Below are positions 1 to 8,541 of a DNA stretch of 64,000 nucleotides, one piece after another; the first letter of the stretch is position 1, and each line of letters starts with the position of its first letter. Below the pieces are notes generated by a model. The model was not told the DNA's origin and did no database searches. It saw only the letters and a list, made by a program, of their open reading frames with translations. The stretch is from JADGHX01 sp037200125. Lineage in GTDB: Bacteria > Pseudomonadota > Gammaproteobacteria > Steroidobacterales > Steroidobacteraceae. The stretch is from assembly GCA_037200125.1 (NCBI GenBank), contig JBBCGS010000001.1, forward strand, positions 310,001-374,000, given 5' to 3'. Both the position numbers and the translations under genes were made by a program.

Positions 1-1
1 T

Positions 2-2842
2 TCCATCATCGGGAGCACGGTCGCCATGCTGCTCTCGCAAGCGGCACTCGCTCAGCAGGCGGCCGACAACGCCGCTCAATCCGACGATTTATCGCAGGTC
101 GTCGTGACCGGTTCGCGCGTCGCGACCAATGGCGCGAGCGCGCCAACGCCCGTTACCGTCGTCTCCGCCGATCAGCTGCAGGCCGCGGCGCCGGGTTCGA
201 TCGTCGACGCGTTGAACCAGCTGCCGCAGATGCTGAACTCCAGCACGCCGGCCTCGAACAACGGCAGCACGACCGGCACCGTGGGGCAGACGTTCCTGAA
301 TCTGCGCTCGCTCGGTGCCAATCGCACGCTGATCCTGCTCGACGGCGCGCGGCTCGTGCCCTCGAGCCTGCTCGCAACGACTGACGTCAGTCTCATGCCG
401 GAGAGTCTCGTACAGCGCGTGGATGTCGTGACCGGCGGCGCTTCCGCGGTCTATGGCTCCGATGCCGTCGCGGGCGTCGTGAACTTCGTGCTCGACACGA
501 AGTTCACGGGCTTCACCGCGCGCGTGCAGGCAGGCGAGTCGGGCTATCAGGATGCCCGCAACGGCAAGGTCGCCATCACCGCGGGAACGTCGCTCTTCGG
601 TGGCCAGGGCCACCTCGTGTTCAGCGCGGACGCTTACAAGAACAACGGCGTAGCGCAGTTCGGCAGCCGCGACTGGTTCAATTCCTGCGCACTGATCGGT
701 ACCCCCGCGGGCACCCCGACGTACATTCCAGCCTGCAACGTGCGCTCGGCGCAGTTCAATTTCGGCGGCATGATCTCTTCGGGCCCGTTGAAGGGCACGT
801 ACTTCGCGCCGGGCGGAACACCTCGGCAGTTCCAGTACGGCAGTCTGGTCACCAGCACGACGATGGTCGGCGGTCAGCCGATCGGTTCCGGTTACCCGGA
901 TGTCGGCGCGAACTTCACGGCGGTGCCCGAAGTGGATCGCAAGAAGGCGTTCGCGCACTTCGAATACGACATCAACGATGATTTCTCCGTATACGCGCAG
1001 GGGCTCGCGGCCGAGGCGCGTGCGTCGTTCAACCAGACGCGTTATCCGTGGCAGGGGCAGTCGTCGGCGTTCCAGATCCAGATCGACAACGCGTATCTGC
1101 CTGCGTCGATTCATGACCGGATGGTTGCCGCCGGCATCACCACCTTCTCGATGAGCCGGCAGGACAGCGACTGGGGACCGATCGCGGTCGACACGGCAAA
1201 CCGGACGCAGGAGTACAAGCTCGGCCTGCACGGCAACCTGGGCACCTGGAAGCTGGAGGCTTACGCGCAGCACGGCGAGAACAGCTTCCTCGAAACCACG
1301 CTGCACAACGCGGTCTCCAGCAACGTGTACAACGCGGCCGACGCCGTGCTGAACCCGGCCACTGGCCAAGTCGTGTGCCGCTCCACCCTCACGCAGCCGA
1401 CTAACGGTTGCGTTCCGCTCAATGTGTTCGGTGAAGGCGCGGCGACTCAGGATGCTGTCGCCTACGCGACGGCGACCTCCGTGTCGCGCATTCGGACGTC
1501 CGAGGATGTGGCGGAAGTCAGTCTCTCCGGCGCGCCGTTCTCGAGCTGGGCAGGCCCGGTCACGACCGCGTTCGGCGGCGGCTACCGCAAGGAAAGCGCC
1601 GCGCAGACTTCCGATCCGATCTCCTCGGGCTTCAAGCACTTCACCGGAGGCTACAAGGGCTTCCCGGCCGCGCTCGAAGGGGTGTTCGGAGGGTTTGACC
1701 GAGGCAATGCGCAGCCTGTCTCCGGCTCGTACAACCTGTACGAAGTCTTCGCGGAAACACTCGTGCCGCTGGCCTCGGACGTGGCATGGGCGAAGTCGCT
1801 CGACTTCAACGCGGCGGCGCGTGAGACCCACTACAGCACGAGCGGCAGCGTCACGAGCTGGAAGGGTGGCCTTACGTATCAGCCGGTGGACTCGATACGC
1901 CTTCGTGCCGCGCGTTCGCGCGACGTCCGGGCCCCGAACGTCAACGAGCTGTACTCGGGGAAAGCCCAGGGTCAGAGCAGTCTGCTGGATCCCTTCCAGC
2001 CGATCGGCAGCCCGGTGCGTTTCCCGATCGTCTATACGGTCACTTCGGGTAACACGGATCTGAAGAACGAGACGGCCGATACGACCACGGTCGGGCTGGT
2101 GCTCACTCCTTCATTCGTGCCCCGTCTCACCATGTCGATCGACGCCTACGACATCCGCATCAAGGATGCGATCACGACGCTCGGCGGCCAGACCACGATC
2201 AATCAGTGCTTCGCGGGCTCCACCGCGCTGTGCAGCCTGCTGACGCGCGCTCCGGACGGGCAGCTCACGGCCGTCAGCACGCCTTACCTGAACATCGGTT
2301 CGTCCTCGACACGCGGTGTCGACTTCGAATCCGACTACTCGCTGCCGTTGGATGGCCTCTTCTCGAAGGCAGCCGGCGATCTGACGATCCGTGCGCTGGC
2401 GAACTTCACCGATCGCTTCACGCAGGTGCTGCCCGGTGCGCCGGACCTGCAGCTCGCCGGCCAGACTGGCGCGTCTCCTGGCGTGCCGAAGTGGCAGGGT
2501 ACGTTCAGCGTGCAGTATCGGAACGGGCCGTTCTCGACGTATGCGCAGGAGCGTTACATCGGTCACGGCGCGCTCCATCGCGATTACGACGCGACCACGC
2601 TCGACCCTATGTACAACTACGTGGCTTCCGTGACCTACACCGACGCCACGATGTCGTATGACTTCGAAGCCACGAACGCGAAGTGGAGCACGTACTTCAC
2701 GGTGAACAACCTGTTCGACCGGGCGCCGCCGTTCGCGCCGTCCACGTACTTCGTGTTCGGCACCAGCGCGGGCGCCACGAACCTCTCGTTGTTCGATGTC
2801 ATCGGCCGAACCTACACGCTCGGATTCAAGCTGAGCCTGTGA
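2..2842 (+). CDS. TonB-dependent outer membrane receptor (5' end outside window)
   Basis: An outer membrane beta-barrel receptor that imports a substrate using TonB energy. The reading frame is already open at base 2, and the residues before the first in-window Met (base 26) continue a signal peptide ending near ALAQQ, so the true start lies upstream of the window. After the signal comes a TonB-box-like SQVVVTGSR, a plug domain (NQLPQM, LRSLGANRTLILLDGARLVP, VVTGGASAVYGSDAVAGVVN) and a roughly 700-residue barrel. The barrel ends in DVIGRTYTLGFKLSL, with the hydrophobic C-terminal strand expected of the family. There is no STN domain, so it should not signal to a FecR. It sits 20 bp upstream of a secreted 'DCD.ACL' protein, probably in one operon. 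The substrate is unknown; the barrel resembles the other non-STN receptor at 39.7 kb more than those at 17.6 and 24.1 kb. Confidence 0.93.
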   Translation, partial: SIIGSTVAMLLSQAALAQQAADNAAQSDDLSQVVVTGSRVATNGASAPTPVTVVSADQLQAAAPGSIVDALNQLPQMLNSSTPASNNGSTTGTVGQTFLNLRSLGANRTLILLDGARLVPSSLLATTDVSLMPESLVQRVDVVTGGASAVYGSDAVAGVVNFVLDTKFTGFTARVQAGESGYQDARNGKVAITAGTSLFGGQGHLVFSADAYKNNGVAQFGSRDWFNSCALIGTPAGTPTYIPACNVRSAQFNFGGMISSGPLKGTYFAPGGTPRQFQYGSLVTSTTMVGGQPIGSGYPDVGANFTAVPEVDRKKAFAHFEYDINDDFSVYAQGLAAEARASFNQTRYPWQGQSSAFQIQIDNAYLPASIHDRMVAAGITTFSMSRQDSDWGPIAVDTANRTQEYKLGLHGNLGTWKLEAYAQHGENSFLETTLHNAVSSNVYNAADAVLNPATGQVVCRSTLTQPTNGCVPLNVFGEGAATQDAVAYATATSVSRIRTSEDVAEVSLSGAPFSSWAGPVTTAFGGGYRKESAAQTSDPISSGFKHFTGGYKGFPAALEGVFGGFDRGNAQPVSGSYNLYEVFAETLVPLASDVAWAKSLDFNAAARETHYSTSGSVTSWKGGLTYQPVDSIRLRAARSRDVRAPNVNELYSGKAQGQSSLLDPFQPIGSPVRFPIVYTVTSGNTDLKNETADTTTVGLVLTPSFVPRLTMSIDAYDIRIKDAITTLGGQTTINQCFAGSTALCSLLTRAPDGQLTAVSTPYLNIGSSSTRGVDFESDYSLPLDGLFSKAAGDLTIRALANFTDRFTQVLPGAPDLQLAGQTGASPGVPKWQGTFSVQYRNGPFSTYAQERYIGHGALHRDYDATTLDPMYNYVASVTYTDATMSYDFEATNAKWSTYFTVNNLFDRAPPFAPSTYFVFGTSAGATNLSLFDVIGRTYTLGFKLSL

Positions 2843-2862
2843 TGAAGCACGAGGAACCCCGA

Positions 2863-3876
2863 ATGAAGACCAAGTTGTCCGCGGCCGGCGTGCTCGCCGG
2901 CTGTGTTCTGCTGCCGCTGGTGGCGAGCGCGGCCGCATCGCCATCCGATTGCGATCAGGCCTGCCTGAAAGCGATCGCCGAACAGTATCTCGCCGCCGTG
3001 CCGACGCACGATCCCGCGAAAGCGCCGCTGGCGCAGGAAGCGCGCTACACGGAGAACGGCGTCGAGCTGTCGCTGCCCGACGGGCTGTGGCGCACGGCGA
3101 GCGCGCTCGGCAAATACCGGCTGTTTGTAACCGATCCGGTGGTGGGTGAAGTCGGTGTCTATACGAAGATGCAGGAGAACGGGGCGCCGGTCCTCGTTGC
3201 CACTCGGCTGCAGGTGGTCGCACACAAGATCACGCAGATCGAGAGCGTCGTCGCGCGGGCGACGGACTTCCTGCAGGGCGGGGACACGACCCGCGAGGAC
3301 GTGCTCGGGGATGCGCCACGTTCACAATTCCTGCAGGTGCTGCCGCCGGCCAGCCGGCGCTCGCGTCAGGAGATGATCGACATCGCCAACACGTACTTCA
3401 GCGGCATCGAGAACAACGACGGCTCGCGCCCGCCGCTGTTTGCGGACGACTGCAACCGTATCGAAAACGGCACTTACACGACGAACCGCCCGAAGCCCGC
3501 GCAAGGGGAGCCGAACGGCCAGAATTTCTCGTGCAAGGAGGCGTTCAGGCTCGGCTACTACCACGATGACACGCGGCTTCGGACGCGGCGCTTCCTGGCG
3601 GTCGATACGGAGCACGGCCTGGTGTACACCCAGATGGCGATCGACCACGACGCGACCATCCGCTCGTACAAAGTTCGGGACGGCCGCACCGTGACCGTGA
3701 AGCGCACGGCACCCTGGACTTGGCTGGCGCATGAGGTATTCCAGATCAATGCGGACGGCAAAATCAGCCAGGTCGAGGCGATCCTGCTCAGCGTGCCGTA
3801 CGGCATGCGTCCGGGCTGGGACACCGGCGTGCACGTCGAGAGTCCGGCGGCGGTCCGCGACCGTTTTCGGGAATAG
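2863..3876 (+). CDS. Secreted 'DCD.ACL' protein, two NTF2-like halves (paralogue 1 of 3)
   Basis: A 337-residue exported protein of unknown function. The ATG at 2863 is preferred because it follows a GAGGA Shine-Dalgarno and opens a clean signal peptide (MKTKLSAAGVLAG... to SAAAS). An in-frame ATG at 2842 lacks one. The mature protein begins with the motif SDCDQACLKAIAEQYLAAV, shared with the products at 10433 and 38685. Two successive halves (about residues 30-135 and 165-320) each look like an NTF2/SnoaL alpha+beta fold: an N-terminal helix (AEQYLAAVPTHDP; IANTYFSGIENND), then TENG-type strands and a final strand ending near the C terminus. The fold assignment is inference from pattern. It follows the TBDR by 20 bp, suggesting a periplasmic role linked to that receptor's substrate. 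Confidence 0.8.
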   Translation: MKTKLSAAGVLAGCVLLPLVASAAASPSDCDQACLKAIAEQYLAAVPTHDPAKAPLAQEARYTENGVELSLPDGLWRTASALGKYRLFVTDPVVGEVGVYTKMQENGAPVLVATRLQVVAHKITQIESVVARATDFLQGGDTTREDVLGDAPRSQFLQVLPPASRRSRQEMIDIANTYFSGIENNDGSRPPLFADDCNRIENGTYTTNRPKPAQGEPNGQNFSCKEAFRLGYYHDDTRLRTRRFLAVDTEHGLVYTQMAIDHDATIRSYKVRDGRTVTVKRTAPWTWLAHEVFQINADGKISQVEAILLSVPYGMRPGWDTGVHVESPAAVRDRFRE

Positions 3877-3956
3877 CCGGCGACTCGATTTCGGAGCGTT
3901 GCAGGGGAATGTCGTGTCGGGTGCCCGCAGACCGGTTAACAACAGCCGCGGGGCAC

Positions 3957-3987
3957 TTGACATCAACTTAAGTTCAGGTCGTAGCGT
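3957..3987 (+). promoter_or_regulatory. SoxR-type promoter upstream of the sterol-desaturase-like gene
   Basis: A -35 TTGACA (3957-3962), a 19-bp spacer containing TCAACTTAAGTTCAGG, and a -10 TAGCGT (3982-3987). The spacer dyad matches the classical soxS SoxR box (CCTCAAGTTAACTTGAGG) closely. The over-long 19-bp spacer is the hallmark of MerR-family activated promoters. It would drive the genes from 4038 onward. Confidence 0.8.
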
Positions 3988-4037
3988 GTGTCTTACGGGC
4001 AAGAGCCGCGTGACGTGACAGCAGAGGGGTTCAAGCG

Positions 4038-5183
4038 ATGAGTGCGATCGTGAGCTGGGTCAGTGAAGCCGCGCCGTCCACGGCGGGGCAAATGGTTATG
4101 AAGTTCATCTACGGCGTGCTGACGCCTCCGTGGATGACCTATCGCGAGAAGGCCGATTCGCTCGGGCTGTTCGCGCTGTCGAACGTGGAGCGCCTGGCGC
4201 AGACTTTTGTCTGGTACACGCTGGCCGGTCTGATCGTCTACACCCTCTCGGTCCTCTGGCTGGATCGCAAGGGCTCGCAGCGGTTCTCCTATCCGCAGCC
4301 GATCGAGGAGCCGGGCAAGACGTTCTCGCTCCGCGCCGGCTTCCGGTACGTGTTGCCGCGCTCGTTCTTCACTCATCCCTCGTTCCGCATCGACATGATG
4401 TGGCTGCCGATCGGGATCGTGCTCAGCTTCCTCGGCCTGCTCGGCGCGACGCTCGGCGCCGGGGTCGTGCAGGGCTGGATGAGCCAGCACCTGGGGGCCT
4501 CGCCGTTCCACATTCCCGACGGCTGGTTCGCCATCGCCCTGCAGACGCTGATCATCATCGTGGCCCGGGACTTCGGGCGCTTCATGTGGCACTACCAGGG
4601 TCATTCGATCCCGTTCTTCTGGGAGTTCCACAAGGGCCATCACTCGGCCGAAGTGCTGCATCCGTTCGGTGTACGCACGCACCCCGTGGACATGTTCATC
4701 CGCAATACGTACACGGGAGCGGGTGGCGGCCTGATCGCCGGCGCGCTGTTCTGGATTCTCGGAACGAAGTTCAACCTGCAGGCGGCTTCGTATGTGACGG
4801 GGTGGCTCACGATCCTCGCGCTGCTCGAGCGCTTCGAGCACTCGCACGTGCGCATCGGCTTCGGCAAGCACCTGGATCGACTCTTCTACGCGCCGTACAT
4901 GCACCACTTCCACCACGGCGCCTTGCCTCAGCACATGAACGTGAACCTCGGCATCACGGGCGGCCTGCTCCTCTGGGACAAGCTGTTCGGCACGCTCTAC
5001 TGGCCGAAGGCGGGCGAGAAGATCGTGTGGGGCGCTTCGCCGGAGGAGTTGGGTGAGAACAATCCGCACCGCACGCTCTGGGGCTTCTTCTTCGGTCCGT
5101 TCGTCGCGGCATTCCGGAGCCTGCGACGTGCGCCGGACGCTTCGATTGCGACGTCGACCGCTTCCGCAGGCACCAATGCCTGA
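4038..5183 (+). CDS. Sterol desaturase / fatty acid hydroxylase superfamily membrane protein
   Basis: A di-iron integral membrane oxygenase-type protein of 381 residues, predicted to hydroxylate or desaturate a lipid-like substrate in the inner membrane. The eight-histidine signature of the superfamily is visible: HYQGH (H185, H189), HKGHH (H198, H201, H202) and the late cluster HHFHH (H289-H293). Hydrophobic helices lie near residues 53-75, 122-145, 163-177 and 225-242. The ATG follows AGAGGGG by 8 bases. A SoxR-type promoter lies 50 bp upstream, and a CDGSH protein and an aldo/keto reductase follow on the same strand, so it is probably the first gene of a redox-inducible operon. The substrate cannot be read from sequence; sterols, carotenoids and fatty alkyl chains are all possible. 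Confidence 0.88.
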   Translation: MSAIVSWVSEAAPSTAGQMVMKFIYGVLTPPWMTYREKADSLGLFALSNVERLAQTFVWYTLAGLIVYTLSVLWLDRKGSQRFSYPQPIEEPGKTFSLRAGFRYVLPRSFFTHPSFRIDMMWLPIGIVLSFLGLLGATLGAGVVQGWMSQHLGASPFHIPDGWFAIALQTLIIIVARDFGRFMWHYQGHSIPFFWEFHKGHHSAEVLHPFGVRTHPVDMFIRNTYTGAGGGLIAGALFWILGTKFNLQAASYVTGWLTILALLERFEHSHVRIGFGKHLDRLFYAPYMHHFHHGALPQHMNVNLGITGGLLLWDKLFGTLYWPKAGEKIVWGASPEELGENNPHRTLWGFFFGPFVAAFRSLRRAPDASIATSTASAGTNA

Positions 5184-5313
5184 TTGATTCCGCCCGTCCA
5201 GGTCTGCGCGCCAACGAGCCGAGAGTGCCCCCCAAAGTACTCAGCCGTTGGCGCGCGGCCTTTTCGGCGGCGACAGGATCAGCGGCACTTCACTTCCGCA
5301 AACGGGGACATCT

Positions 5314-5586
5314 GTGGACGATACATTGACTACAACAGCACCGGCGGACGACACCGCCGCCGACAAATCTGCGATCGAAGTGACCGTCGAAGCGGGCAAG
5401 ACGTACTGGTGGTGCGCTTGCGGGCTCAGTAAGACTCAGCCATTCTGCGATGGCTCGCACAAGACGACGAAGCTGACGCCATTGAAGTACAAGGCCACCG
5501 AAACAGGGCCGAAGCTGTTCTGCGTCTGCAAGCGCACGCAGACGCCGCCTTTCAGCGACCTCTCGCCGACGTGCTGCGGACCCTGA
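5314..5586 (+). CDS. CDGSH-type iron-sulfur protein
   Basis: A small (about 90 residues) [2Fe-2S] protein of the mitoNEET/CDGSH family, probably handling electrons or clusters. The motif C-A-C-G-L-S-(x4)-P-F-C-D-G-S-H is complete, giving the 3Cys-1His cluster ligands. A second, C-terminal copy (FCVCKRTQTPPFSD) keeps two Cys but has Ser where the third Cys should be and lacks the GSH/GTH, so it probably no longer binds a cluster. The GTG at 5314 is chosen because GGGGA lies five bases before it; longer in-frame starts have no ribosome site. It sits between the hydroxylase and the aldo/keto reductase and so probably belongs to the SoxR-controlled operon. Confidence 0.82.
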   Translation: MDDTLTTTAPADDTAADKSAIEVTVEAGKTYWWCACGLSKTQPFCDGSHKTTKLTPLKYKATETGPKLFCVCKRTQTPPFSDLSPTCCGP

Positions 5587-5666
5587 GCGCACCCTGAGCG
5601 CGGCGGCGTTTTGATGCGCCAACCTCGGGCGGGCCAGTACCCGAATGCGGTTCTGAGAGGTTGAAC

Positions 5667-6624
5667 ATGCTGGAAATCGAGAGCCTGAAGGTGTCGCGCC
5701 GGGCCATGCTCCGCGCGGGAATAGCGGCGGGGTGCGGGGCCGCGCTGCGGCCCTTGCAAGCTTTTTTCCGCTGAGGCAGGCGCTCTGCCGCCGATCGTGC
5801 GTCGGATTCCGTCCACAGGCGAGCAGATGCCCGTGGTTGGCATCGGCACGAATGGATACGACGTCACCTCTGCGCAGGACATCGCCGCGCGACGCGAGGT
5901 GCTGCGTGCGATGCCGGACCTTGGCGGACGCCTGCTCGACACCGCTCGCGGCTATGGCCGTTCCGAAGAGGTCGTGGGATCGCTGCTCGCCGAGCTGGGC
6001 AACAGGGATCGATTTTTCGTCGCCACCAAGCCCATATCGGCTCCGCAGGCCGATGCGACGCTCACGCAGGCATTGCTCGATGAGTCATTCACGAGGTTAC
6101 GCGTCAAGCGTATCGATCTGCTCCAGGTCCACAGCCTGCTTCGCCTCGACGAGCTGATGCCGATGTTCCTCGAGTACAAGCGTGCGGGAAAGATCCGTTA
6201 CATCGGCGCGACGACTTCGGTGTCGACGCGGCACGAGCAGCTGCTCGAGGCAATGCGACGCTACCCGCTCGATTTCGTGCAGGTGAACTACTCGATCGAG
6301 GACCGCTCCGCCGGGAAGGACATTCTCCCGTTCGCCCAGCAGAAGGGCATTGCCGTGCTGAATAACGTCCCGCTGGGAGGGCGCGGCGGCAGTCTCATTT
6401 CGCGCGTTGCGGGCAAGCCGCTGCCCGATTGGGCGGCGGAGATCGACGTGACGAGCTGGGCGCAATTCCTGCTGAAGTACTGTATTGCGCATCCGGCGAT
6501 CACCGTCATGATCCCCGGAACCACAACGCTTGCGCACCTGCGGGACAACCAGGCCGCCGGGCGAGGGCGCTTGCCGGATGCCGCCATGCGTGGACGCATG
6601 GAAAAGCTCTGGGCCGATCTGTAA
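5667..6624 (+). CDS. Tat-exported aldo/keto reductase, broken by a one-base frameshift
   Basis: An NAD(P)H-dependent carbonyl reductase-type protein. The ATG at 5667 (GAGAGG six bases before) opens a twin-arginine-type leader (KVSRRAMLRAGIAAG) that runs to a stop at 5772. The catalytic body continues in another frame from about 5764 (AEAGALPPIVRRIPSTGEQ...). Removing one T from the T6 run at 5762-5767 joins leader and body into one smooth reading (PLQAFSAEAGALPP). The body keeps the AKR tetrad: Asp and Tyr in DTARGYG, Lys in VATKP, His in LLQVHS. The break is therefore either a consensus error in a homopolymer or a recent mutation; an internal GTG at 5797 could start a cytoplasmic form. It is the last gene of the run begun at 4038. 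Confidence 0.78.
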
Positions 6625-6625
6625 A

Positions 6626-6640
6626 GCGAGCGCGGCTCGC
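6626..6640. terminator. Hairpin between convergent genes
   Basis: GCGAGC - GCG - GCTCGC, a six-bp stem just after the aldo/keto reductase stop and just before the stop of the convergent FAD oxidase. There is no T-run, so it is only a possible bidirectional terminator. Confidence 0.4.
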
Positions 6641-6645
6641 CGCGG

Positions 6646-8046
6646 TCAGATGACCTTCCCCGGGTTGAGGATGCCGTTCGGATCCATCGCGCGCTTGATC
6701 GCGCGCATGAGATCCAGCTCCGCGGGGCTGCGCGAGTAGTGAAGGAAATCCCGCTTCAGGGAGCCGATTCCATGTTCCGCGGAGATCGAGCCCTTGCGGC
6801 GGGAGACGATCTCATACACCGCGTCTTCGATCTGGATCGCAGGTATGGCGTGACCCTTCATTCTGACCGAAGCATGCAGATTGCCGTCGGCCACGTGACC
6901 GAAGTACACCGTCTTCAGTTCCGGCCAGCGTGCTGCGAGGCCGGCGCCGATTTCGTGCATCAAAGCGCTGATCTCGCCCGTCGGAACGCTGACGTCGAAG
7001 CCCAGTTGGGGCCAGTGAGGCGTCCGCTGCCACTCGCCCGGCGAGTCGCGCACACTCCAGAGCTCCGTGGCTTCGCGCCCGGATTGCGCGATGATCGCGT
7101 CCTTCACGACGCCGGCTTCCAGGGCATCGGCGATGACCTTCTCGAAGCGCTGCGTGTCTGCGGCCTCATCCTGTCCCATCGTCTCGAGCAGCACGTAGGC
7201 GCCGGCCTCAGGGGAAAGGGGTGGCTTTCGGCCCAGACCCGTTGTTCCGAGCGCATAGAACTCGGGCCACATCACTTCGAACGCCGTGAGTTGAGATCCG
7301 AAGCCGATGCGTGCGCGCTTCAGCAGCTCAATGATCGCCGGATAGTCCTCTAGCGCGCAGAGGCCTGTGCAGATCGAACGGGGCCTGGGAAAGAGCCGCA
7401 ACACCACGGTGGTGATCACGCCGAGTGTTCCTTCGGAACCGATGAAGAGCTGCCGCAGGTCGTACCCCGTGTTGTTCTTCATCACCTTGCTGAGGGAATC
7501 GATGACCGTGCCATCGGCGAGCACGGCCTCGACTCCGAGAACGAGGTCCCGCGCCATCCCGAAGCGCAGCACGCGGTTGCCGCCCGCATTCGTCGAGACA
7601 TTGCCCCCGATCTGACACGAGCCACGGCCGCCGAGATCGAGCGGGAAGAACAGATCCGCCGCCTCCGCGGCCTTCTGCACGGACTCCATTACCACGCCCG
7701 CGTCGACCGTGATCGTCGCCGCATCGACGTCGAGCTCCCTGATGGATCGCATGCGTTCCAGCGACAGCGCCACACACGGCCCGAGCGGCACGCTACCGCC
7801 GGCAAGGCCGGTCATGCCCCCTTGCGGCTGAACGGCGATACGCCGCTCGTTACAGAACGCGAGTATTGCCGAGACCTGCTGTGTGTTGCGCGGATACGCG
7901 AGCGCCAGAATCCGCGCGTTCGGGTTTGCGGGGACGCCGAAGTCTTCGAGGTGGCGCTGAATGTTCCGCTCGTCCGGCGCTACGACGACGTCCGACTCCA
8001 GGCGCGCGGCGAGCTCGGAAGCGATGCTGTTCTTCAAAGGGGTCAC
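6646..8046 (-). CDS. FAD-linked oxidase (D-lactate/glycolate/2-hydroxyglutarate dehydrogenase-like)
   Basis: A 466-residue flavoprotein of the GlcD/Dld family, which oxidises 2-hydroxyacids and passes electrons to cytochromes or flavoproteins. The PCMH-type FAD-binding half covers about residues 35-215 (PQGGMTGLAGGSVPLG at 74-89; GGNVSTNAGGNRVLRFG; FIGSEGTLGVIT). The FAD-oxidase C-terminal half follows and ends with ISAEHGIGSLKR...MDPNGILNPGKVI, the usual family ending. There is no signal peptide. It starts 16 bp after the upstream SoxR-family gene on the same strand, so the two are almost certainly co-transcribed from the SoxR-type promoter at 8502-8532. The exact substrate cannot be decided. 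Confidence 0.9.
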   Translation of the reverse strand: MTPLKNSIASELAARLESDVVVAPDERNIQRHLEDFGVPANPNARILALAYPRNTQQVSAILAFCNERRIAVQPQGGMTGLAGGSVPLGPCVALSLERMRSIRELDVDAATITVDAGVVMESVQKAAEAADLFFPLDLGGRGSCQIGGNVSTNAGGNRVLRFGMARDLVLGVEAVLADGTVIDSLSKVMKNNTGYDLRQLFIGSEGTLGVITTVVLRLFPRPRSICTGLCALEDYPAIIELLKRARIGFGSQLTAFEVMWPEFYALGTTGLGRKPPLSPEAGAYVLLETMGQDEAADTQRFEKVIADALEAGVVKDAIIAQSGREATELWSVRDSPGEWQRTPHWPQLGFDVSVPTGEISALMHEIGAGLAARWPELKTVYFGHVADGNLHASVRMKGHAIPAIQIEDAVYEIVSRRKGSISAEHGIGSLKRDFLHYSRSPAELDLMRAIKRAMDPNGILNPGKVI

Positions 8047-8062
8047 TCTCGGTCTCGTTTTT

Positions 8063-8494
8063 TCAGGTTTCGTGTGCGTTCTCGGCGGCGAGAAGCGGGC
8101 ACGTTTCCGCGGAAAGGCACCCGCATGTTTCGCACTTCAGGAGCTCCGCACGCAGGCTGTGGAGCCGCGCGACGCGCTTGTCGACGTCGCTGCGCCAGGT
8201 ATCGAGAAAGATATTCCAATCATCGCGCGAGGGTACGCGCTCCGTGGGAAGCAGGGTCAGGATGTCCCTCATGGCGCTGAGAGGGATGCCGACACTCTGC
8301 GCCGTCTTGATCACGGCAACACGTGGAAGTACGTCGCTGCCGTAGAGGCGCCGGCGTCCGGCAGTGCGCGTGCCGACGATCAACCCTTTGCTCTCGTAGA
8401 ACTGGATCGCGGAGACGGCGAGGCCACTTCGTGCCGCCACTTCCCCCACCGTCAGTTCGCTTCGAGTCTTCTTTTTCGCTTTGTTCCGGGTCAC
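8063..8494 (-). CDS. SoxR-family redox-sensing MerR regulator (paralogue 1)
   Basis: A 143-residue MerR-type activator. The N-terminal winged helix (LTVGEVAARSGLAVSAIQFYESKGL) is followed by a dimerisation helix and a [2Fe-2S] ligand set C121-x2-C124-x-C126-x5-C132, the SoxR signature. SoxR oxidises its cluster in response to redox-cycling compounds and then activates promoters with 19-bp spacers. The start codon is GTG at 8494, only about eight bases from the -10 of its own predicted SoxR promoter, implying a very short or leaderless mRNA. It leads an operon with the FAD oxidase. A second SoxR paralogue lies just upstream on the same strand. Confidence 0.92.
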   Translation of the reverse strand: MTRNKAKKKTRSELTVGEVAARSGLAVSAIQFYESKGLIVGTRTAGRRRLYGSDVLPRVAVIKTAQSVGIPLSAMRDILTLLPTERVPSRDDWNIFLDTWRSDVDKRVARLHSLRAELLKCETCGCLSAETCPLLAAENAHET

Positions 8495-8501
8495 CTCACC
8501 G

Positions 8502-8532
8502 ATGCTTGACCTGATCTTAACTTGAGGTTCAA
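8502..8532 (-). promoter_or_regulatory. SoxR-type promoter for soxR paralogue 1 and the FAD oxidase
   Basis: On the minus strand: -35 TTGAAC (8527-8532), a 19-bp spacer with CTCAAGTTAAGATCAGG, -10 AAGCAT (8502-8507). The dyad is near-symmetric around TTAA and matches the other two boxes in the window. Its position directly before the soxR start points to autoregulation. Confidence 0.75.
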
Positions 8533-8541
8533 GTGCCGCGG

